Of a stretch of DNA of 21,616 nt, positions 1 to 5,652 are shown piece after piece. Made by a program: the position numbers and the translations under genes. Every line of letters starts with the position of its first letter. Within the stretch, counting starts at the first letter, position 1. The notes under the pieces are model-generated. The model was not told the DNA's origin. It saw nothing but the letters and a program-made list of their open reading frames with translations, and did not search any database. This stretch comes from an uncultured Eubacteriales bacterium (GTDB lineage: Bacteria > Bacillota > Clostridia > Peptostreptococcales > Anaerovoracaceae), in the NCBI GenBank assembly GCA_900540145.1, contig UQEW01000035.1:1-21616 (forward strand), in the 5' to 3' direction.

Positions 1-52
1 CCCCCAACCTGCTCATTACGAATGAGCTGCTCTGCCATTGAGCCACACTAGC
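1..52 (-). tRNA. tRNA-Thr (anticodon CGU), cut by the window edge
   Basis: Read on the minus strand from base 52, the sequence folds as the 5' two thirds of a tRNA. It has a 7-nt acceptor strand (GCTAGTG), a D stem GCTC/GAGC, and a perfect 5-bp anticodon stem GCTCA/TGAGC around the loop TTCGTAA. The anticodon is CGT (complement of bases 18-20), which reads the threonine codon ACG. The variable loop and the start of the T stem (GGGGG) reach base 1. The T loop and 3' acceptor strand lie outside the window. A good promoter lies about 40 bases upstream. Further tRNA genes may follow off the left edge. Confidence 0.9.
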
Positions 53-93
53 GAATAAAACTTTGCAAAACTATGGGCGACGATAACGAACAT

Positions 94-122
94 ATTATAC
101 TACAGGATTATAAAGATTGCAA
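94..122 (-). promoter_or_regulatory. Promoter of the tRNA-Thr gene
   Basis: On the minus strand TTGCAA (117-122) is followed after exactly 17 bases by a perfect TATAAT (94-99). The predicted transcription start is about 35 bases before the tRNA. The -35 box lies in the last codons of the GIY-YIG gene and the -10 box overlaps its stop codon, so the tRNA can be transcribed independently of the upstream genes. Confidence 0.55.
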
Positions 123-397
123 TTAAGTTTATCTTTTAAAATCAAATAAAATTTTGAAGGCTCCCTTGCCAGAAACTCTTTCTCTTTCTTGGGGAGCCTT
201 TTTATTACAGCTTCCATTCTTGAAGCCAAAGATCTGTCATTGCAGCTCCACGCAGCTTCTATTTTGACAGCGCCATGGCTTTTAGTGTACTTGGCGCCTT
301 TTCCCAAGCGGTGTTCTTGGAAGCGCCGGTGAAGATCGGTGGTAATGCCGGTATATATAGATCCGTCACCGCATCTGAGCATATAGACGTAATACAT
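95..397 (-). CDS. GIY-YIG nuclease superfamily protein (YhbQ/UPF0213 type)
   Basis: A 100-residue single-domain GIY-YIG protein. It opens with YYVYMLRCGDGSIYTG, in which YVY and YTG form the two halves of the GIY-YIG motif. It continues with the conserved Arg and His of DLHRRFQEH, and has the metal-binding Glu in RMEAVIKRL. Short members of this family are widespread; they are thought to be structure-selective DNA nucleases, but their role is poorly known. The reading frame is open further upstream, but I chose the ATG at 397. It has AGAAGGAAAG before it and shares one base with the stop codon of the phosphatase gene (TGATG), a typical translational coupling. An upstream start would add 15 basic residues inside the neighbouring gene. 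Confidence 0.88.
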   Translation of the reverse strand: MYYVYMLRCGDGSIYTGITTDLHRRFQEHRLGKGAKYTKSHGAVKIEAAWSCNDRSLASRMEAVIKRLPKKEKEFLAREPSKFYLILKDKLNCNLYNPVV

Positions 398-861
398 CAA
401 ATCTTTCCTTCTTCTTTTAAATAACGTAGAAATCCGCGGCATCCTCTGTCGATGTCATCAAAAGTTTTATCGAAATCACCTGTATACCAAGGATCTGCAA
501 TATCGCCCGGCCGGGAAGTGAAGTCGAGAAGACTGTAAAGCTTCGAGGCTTGTGTTTTCCCCAAAAGCCTTAGGGCGTTGCGTCGATTATTTTCATCCAT
601 TATGATTATGTAGTCGTAATAATCGTAATCCTTTTTTGTCATCTGCACTGCAGTCTTGCCCTTGGTAGATATGCCGAGAGGTTCCAGCTTGTTTCTGGTT
701 CCGTAGTGAACGGGATTACCGATTTCTTCGCGGCTGGTAGCTGCAGAAGCAATTTGAAATTTATCAGCCAGACCTGCTTTGTTAACCATATCTTTCAATA
801 AAAATTCAGCCATAGGGGAGCGGCATATGTTGCCGTGGCACACGAACAGTACTTTAATCAT
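397..861 (-). CDS. Low-molecular-weight protein tyrosine phosphatase
   Basis: A 154-residue cytoplasmic phosphatase of the LMW-PTP family (YwlE/Wzb/PtpA relatives). The catalytic P-loop is complete near the N terminus: VCHGNICRS, with nucleophile Cys8, CX5R Arg14 and the following Ser. The general-acid loop is present near the C terminus as ADPW within GDIADPWYTGDF. The length is normal for the family. In Bacillota such enzymes remove phosphate from protein tyrosine or arginine residues; the sequence does not tell which applies here. The ATG at 861 is preceded by GAAAGGGA. The gene overlaps the GIY-YIG gene by one base and follows the 152-aa membrane protein gene by 49 bases. The three could be read from one transcript starting near 1395. 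Confidence 0.93.
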   Translation of the reverse strand: MIKVLFVCHGNICRSPMAEFLLKDMVNKAGLADKFQIASAATSREEIGNPVHYGTRNKLEPLGISTKGKTAVQMTKKDYDYYDYIIIMDENNRRNALRLLGKTQASKLYSLLDFTSRPGDIADPWYTGDFDKTFDDIDRGCRGFLRYLKEEGKI

Positions 862-910
862 ATTTTTCCCTTTCGTATATAATTTAACCGTGATAGAAAT
901 TAAGTGCAGT

Positions 911-1369
911 TTAATCTTCTATAATATCTTTCTGTGCTGTTGAGCCTGTGGTCAGCCCTTTGCAAGCCCCTTTGCAAAAATTGTATCCGAATAAGACACC
1001 TGCCAAGAATAGGGAAGACCCAAGTCCCGAATAGAAAACGGCGATGAATCGTTCCGGAGCTAAATTCAGCGCACGGATGCTGATGCCGAATGTTATCATG
1101 AAGGCCATTATAATAAAAGACTTTACGTCAAAGAAATTTAAAAAGAATTGGCGTTCTTCCTCATAATTGCCAATGCGTTCAGTATGCTTTCTCACCAATT
1201 TTCCGAATATAAACTTTTGAAAAATGAGAAAAACTATTGCGGATAATATGAAATTTAAAATTGCAATATGGTGCTGATAGGCTAAAAAGCCAATTCTTAA
1301 AATATTAAAGCCTGCTAAACTCCAGACTAAACAAGCGATAAGTAATAGTGTGTTTCGTTTGACTTTCAT
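911..1369 (-). CDS. Small four-helix membrane protein of unknown function
   Basis: I do not recognise a named family for this 152-residue protein. It has a basic N terminus (MKVKRN) and four likely membrane spans: about residues 7-27, 36-53, 84-100 and 110-128. A charged segment between spans 2 and 3 (RKHTERIGNYEEERQF) is probably cytoplasmic. Just after the last span lies FCKGACKG, with two cysteines four residues apart, and the tail is acidic. The start at 1369 is supported by GGAGG seven bases upstream; an 18-codon N-terminal extension is open but has no ribosome binding site. A promoter-like sequence lies immediately upstream. It sits between the phosphatase and the ABC exporter, and neither reveals its role. 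Confidence 0.75.
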   Translation of the reverse strand: MKVKRNTLLLIACLVWSLAGFNILRIGFLAYQHHIAILNFILSAIVFLIFQKFIFGKLVRKHTERIGNYEEERQFFLNFFDVKSFIIMAFMITFGISIRALNLAPERFIAVFYSGLGSSLFLAGVLFGYNFCKGACKGLTTGSTAQKDIIED

Positions 1370-1394
1370 ACTGCCTCCTTTGCGAACAATATCC

Positions 1395-1423
1395 AGTATG
1401 ACTGTTTCCAACATTGTTGTCAA
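1395..1423 (-). promoter_or_regulatory. Probable promoter of the small membrane protein gene
   Basis: On the minus strand a perfect TTGACA (1418-1423) is followed after 17 bases by CATACT (1395-1400), a four-of-six match to the -10 consensus. It lies in the 75-base gap after the ABC permease gene and 26 bases before the ATG at 1369. It would also serve the phosphatase and GIY-YIG genes downstream. Confidence 0.4.
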
Positions 1424-1444
1424 GCAAATTCAGCAATATATGAC

Positions 1445-2233
1445 TTATTGCAGAAAGCGTTCGTAGCTGAATTTTCCCATAGCTTTTTTCAATAAAATCA
1501 ATGCGATAACAGCGAATACGCATCCTAATATCAGCAATATCCAAAGATCGATTAACAATACGCCTGCCAACTGGCCGACGATGAGCAAAACTATGGGGAG
1601 AACCAAAAAAGCCGCTCTCTGCTGCGCGTCTTCTACGCTTTGTGATTTGACAGATACTCGTACTATAAGTGTAATCGCTATCATTGATATGGCAGGGGAG
1701 ACCAAAAGCAAAATAATCAGCCAGTTGAAATCCGGTATAAGCAAATGGTCTGCGATGAAAAACATTTCCGTTTCCAATACGATAAGCATTATCGCAAACG
1801 ATATGAGAGAAACCAGCATGCTCAATATGAAAGACGCCAAGACTTTTGCTCTGAAAATTTCTTTTAAAGACAGAGGGCAATATAACAGAGTTTCCAGAGT
1901 ATGCTTTTCCTTTTCGCCCGTGAAAGATGTGGCGGCCATTATGGAGGCAACCATTATGGGGATAATAAGGAAGAAGATTGGTAAGATATAGTTGAATATG
2001 GCATCGATTACAGCTAAGCTGAAGTTTTCTCCTTGATATTGAAAAGGTAAAAGCTGCAAAAGCTTTTCGAAGTCGGAAGCTTCGCTTGGTGCGAAAAATA
2101 CTGCCAGCAACATTACAGTAGGGAGAAATACCGTAAGCACAAGAGGCACGATGAATAACGTAGAAAACATGCGCTTGTTCTTTGTTATGGTCTGCATGTC
2201 CTTTTTTATTATGGCTTTCATTCCAGTTTTCAT
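1445..2233 (-). CDS. ABC-2 type transporter permease
   Basis: The membrane subunit of an ABC exporter, 262 residues. After a short basic N terminus (KAIIKKDMQTITKNKR) comes a first span. An extracytoplasmic loop of about 50 residues follows, then five further hydrophobic spans. The conserved ABC-2 cytoplasmic coupling segment is visible as GEKEKHTLETLLYCPLS near residues 105-121. This architecture is that of NatB/YhaP-like permeases of drug, lipid or sodium exporters; the substrate cannot be read from sequence. Two ATGs are adjacent. I favour 2233 because GGAGGG ends six bases before it, though 2236 is possible. Either overlaps the ATPase stop codon, so the subunits are translationally coupled. 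Confidence 0.9.
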   Translation of the reverse strand: MKTGMKAIIKKDMQTITKNKRMFSTLFIVPLVLTVFLPTVMLLAVFFAPSEASDFEKLLQLLPFQYQGENFSLAVIDAIFNYILPIFFLIIPIMVASIMAATSFTGEKEKHTLETLLYCPLSLKEIFRAKVLASFILSMLVSLISFAIMLIVLETEMFFIADHLLIPDFNWLIILLLVSPAISMIAITLIVRVSVKSQSVEDAQQRAAFLVLPIVLLIVGQLAGVLLIDLWILLILGCVFAVIALILLKKAMGKFSYERFLQ

Positions 2234-3144
2234 CATTTTCCCTCCTTTTCTGATGAAGTCAAGCTGAAATATATATCTTCCAGGCTGGGCAGCTGAGCGG
2301 AAATGCCGTATATTTTTCCGCCGGCTTCTACTATATGATTGACTATAGTAGGTATGTCTTCTTCTGACTTTACATTTATTTCAAATGTGTTATTCGATAT
2401 CTTATTCAGACCGGTAATAGATGGGCATTTATCCGCCTTTATCTTTACGCTTACTCCTAAACTGATACGCGAGCGCAGCTGCTGCAAAGAGCCGTCGGCA
2501 AACAGATGCCCTTTGTCTATAAGTCCGTAACGTGTACAGATTTCCTGAGCGTATCTGAGTTGATGTGTGCAGAGAAACACGGTGACGCCGCTTTTTTCAG
2601 CCAGATTGCGGATAACAGAGTGGACTTTCTGCGTGCTTTCAGGATCCAGACCTGACGTAGGCTCGTCGAGAAATAACACCTTGGGCTGATGAATCAAAGC
2701 CCTGGCTAAAGAAAGTTTTTGACGCATGCCGGTTGAGTAAGCAGATAATTTTTTGTCAGCAGCGTCAGACAGCTCCAGCTCGTCAAGGAGCACTTTGGCA
2801 CGGCGCAGGCTTTCGCTTTCCGGAATATTAAAGACAGAGCCGTAAAATATGAGGTTTTCTAAGCCTGTCATATGGTCATACATTTGAGCATGTTCTGTTA
2901 ACACACCTGAGAGGGAGTGTATTTTTTCCGGCTCTTGTGATGGACTCAAACTGAAAACAGTACAGCTCCCGGAGGTAGGGCTGATCATACCGTTGAGAAG
3001 CTTTACAGTTGTAGTTTTGCCTGCTCCGTTGGGACCTAAAAACCCGAAAATCTCTCCTTGTTCGAGAGAAAGCGTTATGGAGTCCAACGCTTTTTTGCCG
3101 TCAGTATATGTTTTCGACAGTTGTTCTATTGTTATAACATTCAT
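2233..3144 (-). CDS. ABC transporter ATP-binding protein
   Basis: The ATPase of the exporter, 303 residues. Walker A is GPNGAGKTT (37-45), the signature motif is STGMRQ in place of LSGGQ (usual in this exporter subfamily), Walker B is VLFLDEPTSGLDP, and the switch histidine lies in CTHQL. About 80 residues follow the nucleotide-binding domain, as in NatA/CcmA-like ATPases paired with ABC-2 permeases. Its ATG overlaps the stop codon of the truncated XRE reading frame (ATGA), showing that a regulator was once coupled to it. It drives export together with the permease encoded immediately downstream. The promoter at 3314-3342 is the likely start of the present transcript. Confidence 0.94.
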   Translation of the reverse strand: MNVITIEQLSKTYTDGKKALDSITLSLEQGEIFGFLGPNGAGKTTTVKLLNGMISPTSGSCTVFSLSPSQEPEKIHSLSGVLTEHAQMYDHMTGLENLIFYGSVFNIPESESLRRAKVLLDELELSDAADKKLSAYSTGMRQKLSLARALIHQPKVLFLDEPTSGLDPESTQKVHSVIRNLAEKSGVTVFLCTHQLRYAQEICTRYGLIDKGHLFADGSLQQLRSRISLGVSVKIKADKCPSITGLNKISNNTFEINVKSEEDIPTIVNHIVEAGGKIYGISAQLPSLEDIYFSLTSSEKEGK

Positions 3145-3302
3145 ATGACAGTCTCCTCATTTTTTCTATGACGTATTGCTTCTTTGGTCAGTTGAGGTTC
3201 ATACCCAATCAATTCATCAATGCTTATATTGAAAAAAGCAGCTAATTTAGGCAGAAGAGCGATATCGGGATAAGTGGAAGCAGTTTCCCACTTTGAAATC
3301 GA
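3141..3302 (-). pseudogene. 5'-truncated XRE-family transcriptional regulator remnant
   Basis: The minus strand encodes 53 codons, from Ser at 3302 to a TGA at 3141-3143, which match the second half of an XRE helix-turn-helix regulator. They read SISKWETASTYPDIALLPKL, then a stretch ending SIDELIGYEP, then a basic tail. The phrase SKWE..xxYPDI..LPKLA.FF..SIDELIGYEP is typical of HTH regulators beside ABC-2 exporters. The first helices of the domain and any start codon are missing: upstream in frame are only four unrelated codons and then TAA at 3315-3317. No ATG, GTG or TTG start exists in frame before the conserved part. The 3' end is intact and still overlaps the ATPase start codon. I infer a deletion that removed the first ~30 codons; no missing half is visible nearby. 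Confidence 0.75.
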
Positions 3303-3313
3303 CCTCCAATAAT

Positions 3314-3342
3314 ATTATAAGACTATCGATTTTATATTACAA
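3314..3342 (-). promoter_or_regulatory. Promoter of the ABC exporter / XRE remnant
   Basis: On the minus strand TTGTAA (3337-3342) is followed after 17 bases by a perfect TATAAT (3314-3319). A GGAGG ribosome binding site follows at once (3303-3307), then the remnant regulator frame with no start codon between. The spacing fits a regulator promoter and ribosome binding site whose start codon was deleted. Confidence 0.55.
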
Positions 3343-3361
3343 CGGAGGCAAACTATATTAT

Positions 3362-3410
3362 TGTTGAAAAAGTTTCGCATTGGGAAACTTTTTTGAATGA
3401 TGTTTCAACA
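3362..3410. repeat. Nested inverted repeat in the exporter upstream region
   Basis: The inner arms are AAAAAGTTTC (3367-3376) and GAAACTTTTT (3384-3393), perfectly complementary over 10 bp with a 7-base loop. The outer arms are TGTTGAAA (3362-3369) and TTTCAACA (3403-3410), also perfect. The inner core, AGTTTC-N7-GAAACT, has the size of a dimeric regulator's operator. It could also be a weak hairpin, though the stem is AT-rich. It lies upstream of both the exporter promoter and the decayed gene at 3503. Confidence 0.5.
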
Positions 3411-3502
3411 TAAAAGGGACCGCCTCTAATTATTCCTTTTTATTTTGTCAATAGCAATGTATAATATTATAGACTTAAATTAAATAATGGGGGATATGGA
3501 AC

Positions 3503-3788
3503 ATGAAAAAGGTAAAAATAACTGTTTTGAAAACTACTTTAGATAAAGAGTTGGCGGATGAATATGGAGCAGAAGGTTTGACAGCATGCCCTATGATGAA
3601 AGAAGGCCATATACCAGTACGTATTTGCTTTAGCCCATGGCTGCGGAAAGGAACTTTTTTATTACGGCGACTGGATATCAAAGCCCAATGTAGCCATAGT
3701 GAGCTGTAACGACGGTCTCAGGCCTGTCATAATGAAGCTTGAGGCTACCGACGAAGAGTCGAAGATAGACTATACCCCGGTAAGATAG
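3503..3788 (+). pseudogene. Decayed TIGR04076-family protein gene (internal deletion plus frameshift)
   Basis: The first 35 codons encode MKKVKITVLKTTL...GLTACPMMKEG, the usual N terminus of the small TIGR04076 family proteins of anaerobes. From 3606 the family's C-terminal half continues in the next frame: AIYQYVFALAHG, then KELFYYGDW, AIVSCNDGLRPVIMKLEAT and a TAG at 3786-3788. About 19-20 residues of the middle (as I recall the family) are absent and the frame shifts by one at about 3605-3607. Read without the shift, the frame ends as an unrelated 68-residue product at 3709. GGGGGA precedes the ATG and TTGTCA-17-TATAGA (3445-3473) is a possible old promoter. The protein's function is unknown even in intact members. 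Confidence 0.8.
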
Positions 3789-3833
3789 GGCACTTCAGCA
3801 AGATATGGTACTTTAGTAAGATAGGACGTGTTA
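3780..3833 (+). repeat. Three-copy imperfect 18-bp tandem repeat
   Basis: Three consecutive 18-bp units: GTAAGATAGGGCACTTCA (3780-3797), GCAAGATATGGTACTTTA (3798-3815) and GTAAGATAGGACGTGTTA (3816-3833). Units 1 and 2 differ at four positions; unit 3 matches unit 1 over its first ten bases and then diverges. The array starts inside the last codons of the decayed gene and ends at the ATG of the next gene. It carries TAG stops in the frame shared by both genes. Confidence 0.8.
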
Positions 3834-4466
3834 ATGAGGCTTATGGAATTAAAATATTATACTGTGGACGGACTTTACGGGTGGGATCAGGAAAAATTCA
3901 CAGATCCCGTAATGAAAATAGGAGGATGTGCGGCTGTGACTGCTTGTGACAGCTGTATTTATTTCAGCAAGTATATGGACAGGAAAGAACTCTGTCCCTT
4001 TGACACATCGTCTGAAATCACATCAAAAGAATACAAAGCTTTTGCCAAAATCATGAAACCTTATCTGCATCCCAGATGGCAGGGAATAGATACTTTAGAT
4101 ATATATATCGACGGAATAAGCCGTTATTTTGAAGACGCAGGAGAGACTGGGATAGAAGTAAAAGGCTTTGGCGGAGAAGAGCCTTTTGAGAAAGCAGCTG
4201 CCGCTCTGAAGCGTCAAATTGAAAAGGGAATTCCCGTGCCGTGCCTGACCCTTAAGCATCATGACAGCGCTTTTAAGGATTTTGAATGGCACTGGTTCAT
4301 GATTACAGGATATGAAGAAAGGGAAGCGGCTGCAAACCTTGATGATTTGTCAAGCCGCACGTATGTCAAGGTGGTATCCTATGGGGAGTGGGTATGGCTG
4401 GATTTTGAGCGATTGTGGAATACAGGATATGATAAAAAAGGCGGACTCATTTTCTTCGAAGTATAG
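3834..4466 (+). CDS. Uncharacterised protein with a C39/papain-like cysteine-peptidase look
   Basis: A 210-residue soluble protein I cannot assign to a named family. It has no signal peptide or membrane span. Three segments resemble the C39-type papain fold: KIGGCAAVTA (Cys32, where peptidases have a CG/CA-x-TA helix start), EWHWFMITGYEE (His153, like the HxxxxxGY strand), and KVVSYGEWVWLDFERLW (residues 179-195, like the strand carrying the third polar residue). The middle is unlike known peptidases to my eye, and several cysteines follow Cys32. The start is uncertain: GTG 3828, ATG 3834 and ATG 3843 are in frame; AGGA at 3823-3826 favours 3834. It follows the decayed gene in the same frame and abuts nth tail to tail. 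Confidence 0.75.
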   Translation: MRLMELKYYTVDGLYGWDQEKFTDPVMKIGGCAAVTACDSCIYFSKYMDRKELCPFDTSSEITSKEYKAFAKIMKPYLHPRWQGIDTLDIYIDGISRYFEDAGETGIEVKGFGGEEPFEKAAAALKRQIEKGIPVPCLTLKHHDSAFKDFEWHWFMITGYEEREAAANLDDLSSRTYVKVVSYGEWVWLDFERLWNTGYDKKGGLIFFEV

Positions 4467-5099
4467 TTAAGCCTTAGCTACGTATTGGCAGTATTCTTCG
4501 ATGGGGCAGCTGTCGCATTTGGGCTTTCTGGCATCGCAGCATTGCCGGCCGTGGAAGATAAGGCTGTGATGAGTTCTGGACCATCTTTCTTCCGGTATTC
4601 TTTCCATGAGGGAAAGCTCAGTTTTCAAAACGTCTTTTTCGTCAGTGAGACCGATTCTGTTGGCAACTCTGAAGACATGAGTATCAACAGCGATTCTTTG
4701 GTGGCCGAAGCCCACTGATAAAACTACATTAGCAGTCTTTCTGCCAACTCCCGGAAGCGAAATAAGAGCGTCATAGTCATCAGGAACTTCACCGCCGAAT
4801 TGATTTACCAGAGCTTTTGCCAGTCCCACGATGTTTTTCGATTTAGTTTTGTACATACCGATGCGTTTTATGTATTCCGCCACCTCGTCAGGGTCGGCTT
4901 CTGCCAGCTCATAAGGCGTAGGATATTTTTCAAACAGAGCAGGCGTAACCTGGTTGACTGACTTGTCGGTAGTTTGGGCTGACAAAACTACGGCTACCAA
5001 AAGCTGAAAGACGTTGATGTGATCCAGAGCGCATTCTGCTTCAGGATAAGTCTCTTCCAATATATCCAGAATTTTATTTATATCTTGTTCTTTTACCAT
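4467..5099 (-). CDS. nth: Endonuclease III
   Basis: A DNA glycosylase/AP lyase of base-excision repair that removes oxidised pyrimidines, 210 residues. The helix-hairpin-helix is LPGVGRKTANVVL, with the catalytic Lys in GRKTA, and the catalytic Asp lies in VDTHVFRVANR. The C terminus carries a complete iron-sulfur loop, C-x6-C-x2-C-x5-C (CDARKPKCDSCPIEEYC). Length and motif order are those of E. coli Nth. GGAGG stands before the ATG at 5099 and a good promoter lies upstream. The stop codon begins at the base next to the stop of the convergent gene, so there is no space for a separate terminator. Confidence 0.97.
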   Translation of the reverse strand: MVKEQDINKILDILEETYPEAECALDHINVFQLLVAVVLSAQTTDKSVNQVTPALFEKYPTPYELAEADPDEVAEYIKRIGMYKTKSKNIVGLAKALVNQFGGEVPDDYDALISLPGVGRKTANVVLSVGFGHQRIAVDTHVFRVANRIGLTDEKDVLKTELSLMERIPEERWSRTHHSLIFHGRQCCDARKPKCDSCPIEEYCQYVAKA

Positions 5100-5117
5100 G
5101 ATTCTACCTCCACGAGT

Positions 5118-5146
5118 ATTTTAACACAGGTCCTTGCTTTAGACAA
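5118..5146 (-). promoter_or_regulatory. Promoter of nth
   Basis: On the minus strand TTGTCT (5141-5146) is followed after 17 bases by TAAAAT (5118-5123) with an extended -10 TG one base before it. It starts transcription about 10 bases before the GGAGG of nth. It is back to back with the cupin gene promoter. Confidence 0.55.
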
Positions 5147-5159
5147 AAAAATTTAAAAT

Positions 5160-5189
5160 TTGTGCCGAAACGTCGTTTTGTGATAAAAT
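5160..5189 (+). promoter_or_regulatory. Probable promoter of the cupin gene
   Basis: TTGTGC (5160-5165) and TAAAAT (5184-5189) are separated by 18 bases, and TG at 5181-5182 gives an extended -10. The start would be about 20 bases before the GGAGGGG at 5212. Confidence 0.4.
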
Positions 5190-5225
5190 ACATGAGAAAT
5201 ATCAAAGACTCGGAGGGGGAATTAT

Positions 5226-5564
5226 ATGATAATTGATTTTAAAAATATGAAAACAGAGGTTTTACACAACTTCAAGGGCGGTGAATCAGATACGCTGGCC
5301 AGGATGTTTACAGATGATAATAACCGTATAATGTTTGGAAAACTGCAGCCGGGAGTATCCATAGGCTTGCACAGACACGAGGGCAGCAGCGAGATTATTT
5401 TCATTCAGGAAGGCAAGGGCAAAGTGCTGTTCGAAGGAAAAGATGAGCATGTAGAAAAAGGTGACGTTCATTACTGCCCTGAAGGATGCCGGCACAGCTT
5501 GATAAACGACAGCGATGATGATTTGATATACTTTGCGGTAGTGCCGCAGCACAGATTTATGTAA
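5226..5564 (+). CDS. Small single-domain cupin protein
   Basis: A 112-residue beta-barrel cupin. Cupin motif 1 is seen as GVSIGLHRHEGSSEIIFIQEG (metal ligands His-x-His and Glu), about residues 43-63. Motif 2 is GDVHYCPEGCRHSLIN, about 79-94, with the third His. All four usual metal ligands are therefore present, so it probably binds a divalent metal. Members serve as isomerases, dioxygenases, small-molecule sensors or storage proteins, and nothing here singles out one. GGAGGGG sits seven bases before the ATG. The gene is monocistronic, divergent from nth, and followed by a long hairpin. Confidence 0.9.
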   Translation: MIIDFKNMKTEVLHNFKGGESDTLARMFTDDNNRIMFGKLQPGVSIGLHRHEGSSEIIFIQEGKGKVLFEGKDEHVEKGDVHYCPEGCRHSLINDSDDDLIYFAVVPQHRFM

Positions 5565-5567
5565 ATT

Positions 5568-5606
5568 CGCTGACAAAATCTTTTTATTTTTGTGATTTTG
5601 TCAGCG
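5568..5606. terminator. Thirteen-bp perfect hairpin between convergent genes
   Basis: The arms CGCTGACAAAATC (5568-5580) and GATTTTGTCAGCG (5594-5606) pair over 13 bp around a T-rich 13-base loop. It sits just after the cupin stop codon and before the end of the convergent Bax-inhibitor gene, so a terminator role is likely. The T run is inside the loop rather than after the stem, so it is not a textbook intrinsic terminator. Confidence 0.5.
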
Positions 5607-5652
5607 TCAACGAAACCGCAGCGATTAAACATTATTTTCAATAGTGTAATTT

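Noticed and set aside
398..442. N-terminal extension of the GIY-YIG protein
   Set aside because: It lies inside the phosphatase gene, has no ribosome binding site, and the GIY-YIG domain begins at the later ATG.
3297..3302. ATT (or TCG) as a start codon giving a short functional XRE protein behind the GGAGG
   Set aside because: ATT starts are very rare, the spacing to GGAGG is only three bases, and the product would lack the first helices of the DNA-binding domain.
3503..3709. An intact 68-residue protein
   Set aside because: After residue 35 the translation stops resembling the family, while the family's C-terminal half continues in another frame; this is a broken gene, not a small protein.
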